From the NCBI GenBank assembly GCA_017483425.1, contig JAFUWM010000252.1:1-11519 (forward strand): a DNA stretch of 11,519 nt, read 5' to 3'. Made by a program: the position numbers and the translations under genes. This document shows, in pieces, positions 1 through 7,462 of the stretch (position 1 is the first letter of the stretch; the number at the start of each line of letters is the position of its first letter). The DNA is from Lachnospiraceae bacterium (GTDB taxonomy: Bacteria; Bacillota; Clostridia; Lachnospirales; Lachnospiraceae). The notes below the pieces were generated by a model. That model was not told where the DNA came from and did no database searches. It saw only the letters and a list, made by a program, of their open reading frames with translations.

Positions 1-117
1 TTTATTGCAACCGGCACGGGATATTATGTTCCGGCGGATATAGATTTCTTCGATAACTGCCTCTCGTATTTATGTATTTGCTCTTTTCCAAATTCTAAGC
101 TATACTGCACAGCATAA
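1..117 (+). CDS. Possible 3' end of an unidentified upstream gene (very weak)
   Basis: Frame 1 stays open from the window edge for 38 codons and ends at TAA 115-117. The other two plus frames hit stops within about 55 bases. The first twenty residues look protein-like (Gly/Tyr/Asp-rich), but the last part is Cys/Ser/Leu-rich and lies over the metQ promoter, which argues against coding. An open run of this length is not rare by chance. I do not recognise a family. The region could equally be plain intergenic DNA. Confidence 0.18.
   Translation, partial: FIATGTGYYVPADIDFFDNCLSYLCICSFPNSKLYCTA
78..106 (+). promoter_or_regulatory. Sigma-A-like promoter of the met operon
   Basis: TTGCTC at 78-83 and TATACT at 101-106 are separated by 17 bases, close to the vegetative consensus. 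The predicted transcription start is near 113, giving a leader of about 30 nt before metQ. That leader is too short to hold a SAM (S-box) riboswitch or T-box, and I see no such fold in the bases upstream. A GAGAGGAG ribosome binding site follows at about 128-135. Confidence 0.72.
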
Positions 118-142
118 AAAACCGAAAGAGAGGAGAAAGATT

Positions 143-1114
143 ATGAAAAAGACATTGAGCATCATTTTAACAGGAGTTATCACCGCAGGACTGCTCGCGG
201 GCTGCGGAGCAGGAAGCGCGACGGTAAGCACTGAGGCTGAGGCTGAAGTTGAAGCCGAGGAGATTGAGACAGAAGCAGCCGAAACGGAAGAGGTATCTGC
301 TGAGGCCGCAAAAGAAGCAGCACCGGCTGCTGCAGAAAACGAGGCTGGCGACCGCAAGATAGTTGTAGGCGCCAATCCGGTTCCCCATGCCGATATCCTT
401 GACAATGCCGTAAAGCAGGTTCTTGCTGATGAGGGCTGGGAGCTTGAGACCGTTGTATTTGAGGATTACGTACTTCCCAATACTTCACTTGAGTCCGGTG
501 AGCTTGACGCTAACTATTTTCAGACACTCGGATATCTTAACCAGCAGAACGAGGACGCAGGGCTTCACCTTACGGCTATCGCGGGAGTACATATTGAACC
601 CATGGGAATTTATTCCGAGAAATATTCTTCACTTGACGAGATCCCCGATGGGGCTGAAATCGGTATACCTAACGATCCCGATAACGGCGAGAGAGGCTTG
701 AATCTTTTGGTTCAGAAGGGTCTGCTTACATCTATCGGAGACTACGGAACAGATGAAAATTACACCGCTGATTCACTCTCCAAGGATAAGGACGCGAATC
801 CTCACGGCTATAAGATCACACCCCTTGAAGCTGCAAGTCTTCCGCTTTCGCTTCCCGATCTGGACGCGGCCACGATCAACGGAAACTATGCTCTGGGCGC
901 AGATCTTCCCAGCACCTATCCCGCTCTCAGCATAGAGGAATTTGATGACGAGGCAAGCATCAAGCGTACGAACTTTGTAGTAGTACGCGACGGTGAGGAA
1001 AACTCCGAGAAGAGTCAGGCTCTTGCGGCAGCCATCCAGTCCGATGCCGTACAGAAATATATAGAAGATACCTATAAGGGCTCTGTCATTCCTTCATTCA
1101 TCGATCCGGAATAA
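143..1114 (+). CDS. metQ: Methionine ABC transporter substrate-binding lipoprotein MetQ (NlpA family)
   Basis: This lipoprotein captures methionine outside the membrane and delivers it to MetNI. The N-terminus has a Lys-Lys start, a hydrophobic stretch and a lipobox LLAGC with the lipidated Cys at residue 21. Residues 22-70 are an Ala/Glu-rich, strongly acidic linker (15 Glu, one Lys). The NlpA/MetQ fold follows: the GANPVPHADIL stretch begins at residue 76, then DYVLPN, ELDANYFQ, IPNDPDNGERGL and LEAASLPLSLPDLDAATINGNYA, all family hallmarks. The length of 323 aa is above the usual 270-290, and the acidic linker explains the excess. The start is fixed by AGGAG at 131-135 with a 7-nt spacer. 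It is the first gene of metQ-metN-metI-reductase. Ligand preference (L-Met, D-Met, Met sulfoxide or peptide) cannot be read from sequence. Confidence 0.95.
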   Translation: MKKTLSIILTGVITAGLLAGCGAGSATVSTEAEAEVEAEEIETEAAETEEVSAEAAKEAAPAAAENEAGDRKIVVGANPVPHADILDNAVKQVLADEGWELETVVFEDYVLPNTSLESGELDANYFQTLGYLNQQNEDAGLHLTAIAGVHIEPMGIYSEKYSSLDEIPDGAEIGIPNDPDNGERGLNLLVQKGLLTSIGDYGTDENYTADSLSKDKDANPHGYKITPLEAASLPLSLPDLDAATINGNYALGADLPSTYPALSIEEFDDEASIKRTNFVVVRDGEENSEKSQALAAAIQSDAVQKYIEDTYKGSVIPSFIDPE

Positions 1115-1121
1115 AAATAAT

Positions 1122-2093
1122 ATGATCAGCCTTAATAATGTAAAGAAATCCTTTCAGGACCTTGAGGTCCTGAAGGGAATTTCTCTTTCTATAAACGATA
1201 AAGAGATATACGGGATCATCGGGTCAAGCGGCGCGGGCAAATCAACTCTTCTAAGATGCATAAACGGACTGGAAGCCTATGACTCGGGTGAGATCGTCGT
1301 GGACGGCGTAACCGTACAGACAGAGGATAAGCAAAAACTCAGAAATCTGCAAAAAAGAATGGGCATGATCTTTCAGGGCTTTAACCTTTTGGAAAGACTT
1401 GACGTATATGATAATATAGCTCTGCCCATGAAATTCTGGGGAATCAAGACCGGCACACCCGAAGCAGATAAAAAAATAAAAGAACTTATAAGCCTTGTCG
1501 GTCTGGAAGATAAACTGCATGCAAAACCCAGGGAACTCTCGGGCGGACAGAAACAAAGAGTCGCCATTGCGAGAGCTCTTGTGCTTGATCCCGAATTTTT
1601 ACTCTGTGACGAGGCAACAAGCGCGCTCGATCCCGAGATAACAAAGGGCATCCTGCGTCTGCTTCAGGATATAAACCATGAACTCGGGATCACGATCATA
1701 GTAGTTACTCATCAGATGGAGGTCGTAAAGCAGATCTGTGAAAAGGTCGCCTTTTTAAGCAGCGGGCAGGTATTGGAGGAAGGCCGTCCCGAGGAACTCT
1801 TTGTAAGACCCGGCAAACAGGAGATCCGGGACTTTTTAAGAGACAGGAGCGAGAAACTTCCTGCTGACGGCATAAATATCCAGCTTTTCTTTAACGGCGC
1901 AAATAATTACGATCCGGTCGTTACACAGATGGCAAGGACTCTTGATACCAATTTTTCCATCTGCTGGGCCAAGCTTGAAGATTTCCGTCAGAGCGTATAT
2001 GGAAGTCTTGTTATAAATACCAACGAGACCGATAAGGAGCGCATCCTGAAGTTTCTGGATGAAAATAATGTAGCGTGGGAGGTAATAGACTGA
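1122..2093 (+). CDS. metN: Methionine ABC transporter ATP-binding protein MetN
   Basis: Cytoplasmic ATPase that drives MetQ-dependent methionine import through MetI. Walker A GSSGAGKST is at residues 34-42, signature LSGGQ at 139-143, Walker B LLCDE at 160-164 and the H-loop His at 197. Residues about 252-323 form the C-terminal NIL domain, an ACT-like fold that in characterised MetN proteins binds intracellular methionine and blocks transport (trans-inhibition). The length of 323 aa is slightly short for the family (about 340) but all motifs are intact. It starts 7 nt after metQ with no clear Shine-Dalgarno, so translation is probably coupled to metQ. A strong hairpin lies over codons 10-19 (see separate entry). 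The metI start follows one base after its stop codon. Confidence 0.96.
   Translation: MISLNNVKKSFQDLEVLKGISLSINDKEIYGIIGSSGAGKSTLLRCINGLEAYDSGEIVVDGVTVQTEDKQKLRNLQKRMGMIFQGFNLLERLDVYDNIALPMKFWGIKTGTPEADKKIKELISLVGLEDKLHAKPRELSGGQKQRVAIARALVLDPEFLLCDEATSALDPEITKGILRLLQDINHELGITIIVVTHQMEVVKQICEKVAFLSSGQVLEEGRPEELFVRPGKQEIRDFLRDRSEKLPADGINIQLFFNGANNYDPVVTQMARTLDTNFSICWAKLEDFRQSVYGSLVINTNETDKERILKFLDENNVAWEVID
1149..1178 (+). other. Strong RNA hairpin in the first codons of metN
   Basis: TCCTTTCAGGACC (1149-1161) pairs with GGTCCTGAAGGGA (1166-1178) around a TTGA loop. The 13 pairs include one G-U, with no mismatch. The stem is followed by a fairly T-rich stretch (TTTCTCTTTCT from about 1180). 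It begins 35 nt after the metQ stop. It could protect the 3' end of a metQ transcript, attenuate transcription into metN, or dampen metN translation. The pairing is seen directly; the role is inference. Confidence 0.6.
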
Positions 2094-2094
2094 C

Positions 2095-2757
2095 ATGGGA
2101 GGCATAGTATCCACAACAGGAATGACTGAGGTAATAATAACCGCTTTCTGGCAGACGATCTATATGGTTTTCTGGTCAACGCTTTTTTCTGTGATCTTAG
2201 GCTTTATTCCCGCGGTCATACTGACTCTGACGGCCCCTGACGGATTAAAGCCAAACCGTCCGATATATGAGACATTAAGCTTCATTGTGAATGTATTCAG
2301 GAGTTTTCCGTTCATCATACTTCTGGTGATCCTGATCCCGTTCACAAGGCTTATAGTAGGCAAGGCGATCGGTACTACCGCATCGGTTGTTCCGCTTACG
2401 ATATCCGCGATCCCCTTTATCGCGAGAGTTTTTGAATCCGCCTTAAGGGAAACAGATCCGGGTGTCATAGAAGCCGCTAGGTCATTTGGGGCTTCAAACC
2501 TTCAGATACTTATACGTGTGTATGTGAAGGAATCTGTTCCCAGAATGCTTAACGGTATCGTACTCCTTATAATTTCACTCATAGGGTATTCAGCTATGGC
2601 TGGTACCGTAGGGGGCGGAGGCATAGGTGACATAGCGATAAGATTCGGCTATCAGCAGTATAAAACCGATTACCTTATTGTCTGCTCGGTGATACTCATT
2701 ATCTTTGTACAGCTTATACAGATGGCAGGAAATCATCTGTATAAAAAAATATCATAA
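2095..2757 (+). CDS. metI: Methionine ABC transporter permease MetI
   Basis: Inner-membrane channel subunit of the MetNI importer. The 220-aa length and about five hydrophobic segments fit MetI. Hydrophobic stretches include residues about 12-44, the region around VFRSFPFIILLVILIP, and a C-terminal segment near SVILIIFVQLI. The cytoplasmic EAA loop, which docks on MetN, begins at Glu126 (EAARSFGAS). The GTVGGGGIGDIAIRFGYQQ stretch is characteristic of MetI. The start lies one base after the metN stop, with GGGAGGT at 2077-2083 as ribosome binding site inside the metN end; the spacing is about 11 nt, slightly long. The next gene follows after 14 nt. Confidence 0.95.
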   Translation: MGGIVSTTGMTEVIITAFWQTIYMVFWSTLFSVILGFIPAVILTLTAPDGLKPNRPIYETLSFIVNVFRSFPFIILLVILIPFTRLIVGKAIGTTASVVPLTISAIPFIARVFESALRETDPGVIEAARSFGASNLQILIRVYVKESVPRMLNGIVLLIISLIGYSAMAGTVGGGGIGDIAIRFGYQQYKTDYLIVCSVILIIFVQLIQMAGNHLYKKIS

Positions 2758-2771
2758 GAAGGATCATTACC

Positions 2772-3239
2772 ATGACTGATTACATAGCCCTCACAAAACA
2801 GCTTGCAGCATTTGCGGAGACCGAAAATGACTTTGTGCCACTGCTCTCCAATGCCTCATCCCTGCTCTACGGAGCGCTTGATAATATAAACTGGGCAGGC
2901 TTTTATCTCATGGATAAAGGCTCCCTGCTCGTAGGACCGTTTCAGGGGCGTCCCGCATGTATAAGGATCAAAGTCGGCTCCGGAGTATGTGGAACGGCTG
3001 TAAAAGAAGGCCGAGCTATAAGGGTTTCAAACGTGCATGAATTTCCCGGGCATATAGCCTGTGACAGCGCTTCGGAATCAGAGATAGTGATACCGATATA
3101 CAGCAAAGGAGTGATCTCCGGTGTTCTTGATATTGACAGTCCCGTATTGAACCGTTTTACAGATGAAGATGAAACGGGATTAAAGTTATTTGCGGAAAAA
3201 ATCGGTGAGCTGGGAGACTTCTCCAGACTAAGATGCTGA
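2772..3239 (+). CDS. msrC: Free methionine-(R)-sulfoxide reductase (GAF domain, fRMsr/MsrC type)
   Basis: Single GAF-domain enzyme that reduces free (not protein-bound) methionine-R-sulfoxide to methionine in the cytoplasm. The 155-aa length matches the family. NINWAGFY (38-45) and GPFQGRPAC (55-63) are family signatures. Three cysteines at 63, 73 and 97 have the spacing (10 and 24 residues) of the catalytic and resolving cysteines of the yeast enzyme (91, 101, 125), so it should be catalytically competent with a thioredoxin-type reductant. The acidic ESE at 102-104 also fits the substrate pocket region. AGAAGGA at 2757-2763 gives an 8-nt spacer to this ATG. It lies 14 nt after metI, probably as the fourth gene of the met operon, which suggests repair of imported oxidised methionine. 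The next gene, recG, is convergent, with 8 nt between the stop codons. Confidence 0.9.
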   Translation: MTDYIALTKQLAAFAETENDFVPLLSNASSLLYGALDNINWAGFYLMDKGSLLVGPFQGRPACIRIKVGSGVCGTAVKEGRAIRVSNVHEFPGHIACDSASESEIVIPIYSKGVISGVLDIDSPVLNRFTDEDETGLKLFAEKIGELGDFSRLRC

Positions 3240-3247
3240 CGAGATGG

Positions 3248-5251
3248 CTACAATACTACTTTCCCGATATCTGCGGAGGGCTCCCTGCCCTCTTTTTCAT
3301 TCACGTAATCTGAAGCCTTTTTTAATATGGCGGCATCTGTATATATGTCCCCTACCTTAAAGCCCAGCTCTCCTGACTGCCTTATGCCGAATATGTCTCC
3401 GGGTCCCCTGAGCTTCAAGTCCTCAGAGGCGATCTCAAAGCCGTCGTTTGTCTTTTTCAGAACCTCCAGTCTTTTTGATGCTTCCTTTTCTCCGGACGTA
3501 TCTACAAATATACAATAGCTCTGCTTGTCTCCCCTGCCTATACGCCCCCTGAGCTGATGGAGCTGTGACAGGCCGAAGTTCTCGGCATTCTCGATCATCA
3601 TGACTGTTGCATTCGGTACATCAACGCCTACCTCGACTACGGTTGTTGAGACCAGGACACTTATATCACCTGCGGCAAAGCGGTTCATGACTGAATTTTT
3701 TTCACTGTTCTTCATCCTGCCGTGAAGAGTTCCTACGCTTATCCCGTCTCCCCATATCTCCCTAAGCCTCTCTGTATATTCGAGTACATTTTCCCCCCTC
3801 CCCGATTCCGAGGGCTCTACAAGAGGGCATATCACATATGCCTGTCCGCCGTTTTTTACTTCCTTTCTTATGAAGTTATAGGCTTTTTGCCTGTAGTCCG
3901 TATCCACCACCGCATTTTTAATTTCAAGCCTTTTTGCGGGACGCTCGTTCATGACAGAGATATCGAGATCCCCGTACAGGATTATGGCAAGAGTCCTGGG
4001 GATCGGCGTTGCGCTTATCACAAGTACATGTGGATTCTTTCCGTCAAGCCTGTCAGACAGATTTTCCCTCTGCCTCACTCCGAATCTGTGCTGCTCATCA
4101 CAGACCGCAAGCGCAAGATCCTTATATTCCACAAGGTCTGTAATCAGCGCATGGGTTCCGATAATGATATCGGCCGTACCGTCAGCTATCTCCTCTCTTG
4201 CCTCTTTTTTTTGTTTCTCAGTCAATGCTCCCGTAAGCAGCACACATTTAACATCGTAGCTCTCCATAAGCGCGGAGATCTTTTTCATATGCTGCGCGGC
4301 AAGCACCTCTGTCGGAGCCATAAGCGCAGCCTGATGCCCGTTTTTAACAACCGTCAGCATTGCAAGCAGGGCGACTATGGTCTTTCCCGAGCCTACATCT
4401 CCCTCTATAAGCCTGTTCATGGCACGGTCTGATCCCATGTCCGATATGATATCCTCATATGCCTGCTGCTGCGCTTTTGTTAGCCTGTATGGAAGAGACT
4501 CTGTAAGGCGTTTCGCTTCAGATACCTCTATGACAGGAAAGTCGTTTACACTTCTCCTGTTCTCTGATTTCAGCTTTCTCATCGAGACAAGGAAACGGCG
4601 GAATTCATCGAATACAACCCTCTCCCTTGCCTTTATATACTGCCCTCTGTCATCGGGAAAATGCATTGCGAAAAGACTGTCCCATAACTTTTCAAGGCCA
4701 AGCCTCTTTCTGTCCTGATCGGGTATTTCATCCTCTATTGCAGAAATACCGGCAAATGCCTGAGATACGGCTTTTATGACAGTTTTTTCCGTAAGTCCTT
4801 TGGTCAGCGGATACACCGGTGTCAGGGTATCCGTGAGTCTTTCGTATTCATCAGCCTTATACATCTTTGGCTGTGACAGGCCGTAGCTTTGTCCCCTGAC
4901 CTTCACCGTACCGTAAAAGATCCTTTCCATATCAACCTTGATTGCTTTTTTCAAGTACGGCATATTAAAATAAGTGATCCTCAAGGATCCGGTGTCATCT
5001 CCCGCCATGAAGGTGAGCATTGACATTCCCTTTACATGGGCAATCTTTGCTTCCGTAAGAACCTTGAGCGAGAGCGCTGCCTTTTCATCCGGTCTGATAT
5101 CGCAGACCTTTTTTATCCCGGGATATCTGATATATGAAGAAGGAAAATATCTGATAAGATCTGATAAGGAAAAAACGCCCACCTTGTGAAACAAGGCGGC
5201 GCTTTTTTCTCCTATGCCTTTTAGTGATGAAATATCATCCCTTAGATCCAT
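3248..5251 (-). CDS. recG: ATP-dependent DNA helicase RecG
   Basis: Monomeric superfamily 2 helicase that remodels stalled replication forks and branched recombination intermediates. At 667 aa it is near family length. An N-terminal region (KGIGEKSAALF near residue 11) leads into the OB-fold wedge domain (about 55-145). Motor motifs follow: Walker A GDVGSGKT 284-291, DEQH box 385-388, SATPIPRT 413-420, and the late motif LHQLRGRIGRG 564-574 followed by the usual C-terminal RecG region. It is the last gene of the minus-strand operon, 12 nt after fakA. The start gives the expected RecG N-terminus, but I see no ribosome binding site in front of it (the preceding bases are AT-rich), so translation may depend on coupling with fakA. 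Its last codons carry the terminator of the convergent met operon. I see no convincing minus-strand terminator after its stop codon. Confidence 0.97.
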   Translation of the reverse strand: MDLRDDISSLKGIGEKSAALFHKVGVFSLSDLIRYFPSSYIRYPGIKKVCDIRPDEKAALSLKVLTEAKIAHVKGMSMLTFMAGDDTGSLRITYFNMPYLKKAIKVDMERIFYGTVKVRGQSYGLSQPKMYKADEYERLTDTLTPVYPLTKGLTEKTVIKAVSQAFAGISAIEDEIPDQDRKRLGLEKLWDSLFAMHFPDDRGQYIKARERVVFDEFRRFLVSMRKLKSENRRSVNDFPVIEVSEAKRLTESLPYRLTKAQQQAYEDIISDMGSDRAMNRLIEGDVGSGKTIVALLAMLTVVKNGHQAALMAPTEVLAAQHMKKISALMESYDVKCVLLTGALTEKQKKEAREEIADGTADIIIGTHALITDLVEYKDLALAVCDEQHRFGVRQRENLSDRLDGKNPHVLVISATPIPRTLAIILYGDLDISVMNERPAKRLEIKNAVVDTDYRQKAYNFIRKEVKNGGQAYVICPLVEPSESGRGENVLEYTERLREIWGDGISVGTLHGRMKNSEKNSVMNRFAAGDISVLVSTTVVEVGVDVPNATVMMIENAENFGLSQLHQLRGRIGRGDKQSYCIFVDTSGEKEASKRLEVLKKTNDGFEIASEDLKLRGPGDIFGIRQSGELGFKVGDIYTDAAILKKASDYVNEKEGREPSADIGKVVL
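3276..3297 (+). terminator. Intrinsic terminator of the met operon, inside recG
   Basis: GAGGGC (3276-3281), loop TCCCT, GCCCTC (3287-3292), then TTTTT (3293-3297): a six-pair GC-rich stem followed at once by a T run on the plus strand, 36 nt after the reductase stop. On the opposite strand the same bases encode recG residues of about 653-658, and no T run follows the stem there, so it should act only on the met transcript. Confidence 0.78.
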
Positions 5252-5263
5252 ATGTATATGCGA

Positions 5264-7081
5264 TTATTCAACGGAGATTATGTAATAATAGACCGGCTCT
5301 CCGCCCGAATGCATCTCCACATCCACATCGGAGTACTTTGCCTCTATCCTGCGCACAAGCTCTTTTGCCTGGGCCTCATCCGTGTCCTCTCCATAATATA
5401 TACTTACAAGCGACGACTCCTCGTCTATCATCCTGTAGACCATCTCAAACGCCGTATCAAGAATATCTGTGCCGACCGCCAGAATACCATCATCGCCTAT
5501 ACCCATGATATCGCCTTTTTTAATGACATTTCCGTCAAGCTCCGTGCTCCTCACGGAATAAGTGATCTCACCGGTCTTTACTGCCTTTATCGCATCAAGC
5601 ATGGCCTCCTTATTATCCTCCGCCGCACTTTCCGGCAGGAAGCTTATAAGCGCCGTTATACCCTGTGGTATGGTCTTTGTAGGTATCACTATTACTTCTT
5701 TGTCTTCCGTAAGGGATGCTGCCTGATTCGCCGCAAGGATGATGTTTTTATTATTGGGAAGAATGAATATAGTGTCCGCGTTTATCCTTCCGATCGCCTC
5801 CAGGATATCATCCGTGGACGGATTCATCGTCTGACCGCCGGAGATGATCTCATCGGTTCCAAGATCCCTGAAAATCTCGCTCAGTCCGTCACCCACGGAT
5901 ACCGCTATGAAGCCAAAAGCCTTTTTCTCCACGGATACCTCGGGATTAGCCTCCGCGATCCCCGAAACTCTCTCATCCGGTATACCGGCCTCAGCTATCT
6001 TATCAGCTATGACCTGTGAAGATGTGACCTTTGCCCTTATTGGGCCATTTGCGGTGCCGGCCTGTCCAGTATATACCATCTCATCCTCGGGTCTTTCCAC
6101 ATATTTACCGCCGTCCAGCTTAAAGAGTCTTTCCTGATGCTCCTCGCGCATATTGTCGATCTTCATTGAAGTCAGAGCCCCATAGGTAAGAGCCCTTTCA
6201 AAAGCAAGTCCGGGGTGGTTCGTATGCACGTGAACCTTTACTATATCCTCATAGGACACGCAGACTATTGAATCACCTATGGACTCGAGATATCCCTTGA
6301 AATCAGCCTCCGTTTTCTGATTGAAGTTATGGTTCAGCATTATTATGAACTCTGTACAGTATCCGTACTTTACATCCGCATTTGCGACGGCATCACGATT
6401 GATTCCTCCTGTGCTCACCCCCGATGCCGCTTCAAGATCTGCCGCGGTGAAATCAGACACCTCTCCGAGCAGTGCCTTTTTGGCTCCAGTAAGCACACAC
6501 ACAAGCCCCTGTCCGCCTGAATCAACAACTCCCGCCTGCTTCAGCACAGGAAGCAGCTCCGGTGTCTGTGTAAGCACATATTCAGCATGTGATACGACCT
6601 CATTGGCAAAGACCTCAAGGTCATCACATTTATCAGAAAGCTCCGATGCTTTCTCTGCCGCTCCCCTCGCGACTGTAAGTATAGTTCCTTCCTTGGGCTT
6701 CATGACTGCCTTATAGGCCGTCTCGCAGGCTTTATTAAACGCAGTGGCTATCAGAGCCATATCAACTGTCTCATGGTCTCTGATCTCTTTTGTGAAGCCT
6801 CGTAAAAGCTGTGAAAGGATAACTCCGGAATTTCCCCTTGCCCCTCTTAAGGACCCGACCGATATTGCTTTGCAGAGCGCCGCCATGTCATAGCTGTCGC
6901 CAAGCGCAAGCACTTCCTTTGCCGCTGACATTATGGTAAGTGTCATATTCGTACCCGTGTCGCCGTCTGGCACAGGGAAAACATTAAGATCGTTTATCGT
7001 CTCTTTATTCGCGGCAAGCTCTGCTGCGCCCGCAAGAAACATCTTTGATATGAAGGCGGCATCAAGTGTTTTGGTTGCCAT
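5264..7081 (-). CDS. fakA: DAK2/DegV-domain kinase, FakA (YloV) family
   Basis: Predicted kinase subunit that phosphorylates fatty acids presented by a FakB (DegV) partner, feeding acyl-phosphate into phospholipid synthesis. The N-terminal DhaL/DAK2 domain (about 10-205) carries NVFPVPDGDTGTNM with Asp39 and Asp41 positioned to hold Mg-ATP, and GARGNSGVILSQLLRG at about 80-95. The middle domain has Cys242 and HVH (His284, His286), matching the metal-site residues of the family. The C-terminal DegV-like domain runs to the end (PVYYYIISVE). At 605 aa it is somewhat longer than the usual 550. The start shares one base with the asp23 stop (TGATG), indicating translational coupling. No fakB is in the window. 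The FakA role is taken from studied homologues; older annotation would say dihydroxyacetone kinase-like. Confidence 0.92.
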   Translation of the reverse strand: MATKTLDAAFISKMFLAGAAELAANKETINDLNVFPVPDGDTGTNMTLTIMSAAKEVLALGDSYDMAALCKAISVGSLRGARGNSGVILSQLLRGFTKEIRDHETVDMALIATAFNKACETAYKAVMKPKEGTILTVARGAAEKASELSDKCDDLEVFANEVVSHAEYVLTQTPELLPVLKQAGVVDSGGQGLVCVLTGAKKALLGEVSDFTAADLEAASGVSTGGINRDAVANADVKYGYCTEFIIMLNHNFNQKTEADFKGYLESIGDSIVCVSYEDIVKVHVHTNHPGLAFERALTYGALTSMKIDNMREEHQERLFKLDGGKYVERPEDEMVYTGQAGTANGPIRAKVTSSQVIADKIAEAGIPDERVSGIAEANPEVSVEKKAFGFIAVSVGDGLSEIFRDLGTDEIISGGQTMNPSTDDILEAIGRINADTIFILPNNKNIILAANQAASLTEDKEVIVIPTKTIPQGITALISFLPESAAEDNKEAMLDAIKAVKTGEITYSVRSTELDGNVIKKGDIMGIGDDGILAVGTDILDTAFEMVYRMIDEESSLVSIYYGEDTDEAQAKELVRRIEAKYSDVDVEMHSGGEPVYYYIISVE

Positions 7082-7437
7082 CAGTCTATCACCCTTACCC
7101 CTTCGACAAATATATTTATTACTTCAACCTCAAGTCCGGTAAATTCCTCGACCTTGTATTTCACATTGCTCATCAGGTTGTCCGATACTGCTTTGATGCT
7201 GACACCGTAGGCGATTATCACATGGAAGTCAAGAGTTATCTTGTTATTATTTATCTCGACATTTATACCATGCGAAAGGCTCTCCCTTTTCAGCAGTCTG
7301 AAAAGACCGTCACGCATCGAATAGGTAGCCATGCCTACCACGCCAAAGCATTCCATAGCCTCGGTACCCGCAAGCTGGGCTATGGCTTCCGTATCTACAG
7401 ATATATTCCCAAGGTCAGTACTCATTCTTGCTCTCAT
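7081..7437 (-). CDS. Asp23/Gls24 family envelope stress protein (YloU-like)
   Basis: This 118-aa protein has the Asp23/Gls24 fold: DLGNISVDTEAIAQLAG at residues 8-24, a central VVGMAT segment at about 33-38, ITLDFHVIIAYGVSI at 67-81, and an ending VEVINIFVEGVRV typical of the YloU group. Members sit at the cell envelope or affect alkaline and envelope stress, but the exact molecular role is not settled. AGGAGGGA lies 5 nt (from AGGAGG) before ATG 7437, fixing this start over the in-frame ATG four codons later. It lies 25 nt downstream of the HD-GYP gene and overlaps fakA by one base. The asp23-fakA pair is conserved across Bacillota, implying a shared function. Confidence 0.92.
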   Translation of the reverse strand: MRARMSTDLGNISVDTEAIAQLAGTEAMECFGVVGMATYSMRDGLFRLLKRESLSHGINVEINNNKITLDFHVIIAYGVSIKAVSDNLMSNVKYKVEEFTGLEVEVINIFVEGVRVID

Positions 7438-7462
7438 AATTCCCTCCTAAAAAAATAACCTT

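Noticed and set aside
78..142. S-box or T-box leader before metQ
   Set aside because: The leader predicted from the promoter is about 30 nt and the bases show no matching stems or conserved boxes.
100..405. Ser/Ala-rich minus-strand frame over the metQ start
   Set aside because: Its composition is the mirror of the Glu/Ala codon run in metQ; no family resemblance and it overlaps the promoter.
3198..3226. Minus-strand terminator for recG within the reductase gene
   Set aside because: A short bulged stem (CTGG...CCAG) is about 8-9 bases away from a T6 tract on the minus strand; too far and too weak.
3722..4432. 236-codon plus-strand open frame opposite recG
   Set aside because: Lies wholly antisense to clear RecG helicase motifs; its translation is Cys/His/Arg-rich and has no recognisable domain. 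A shadow frame.
5252..6019. 255-codon plus-strand open frame opposite fakA
   Set aside because: Antisense to the well-conserved DegV-like part of FakA, with shadow-like composition (Tyr, Arg, Ile and Leu excess) and no ribosome binding site.
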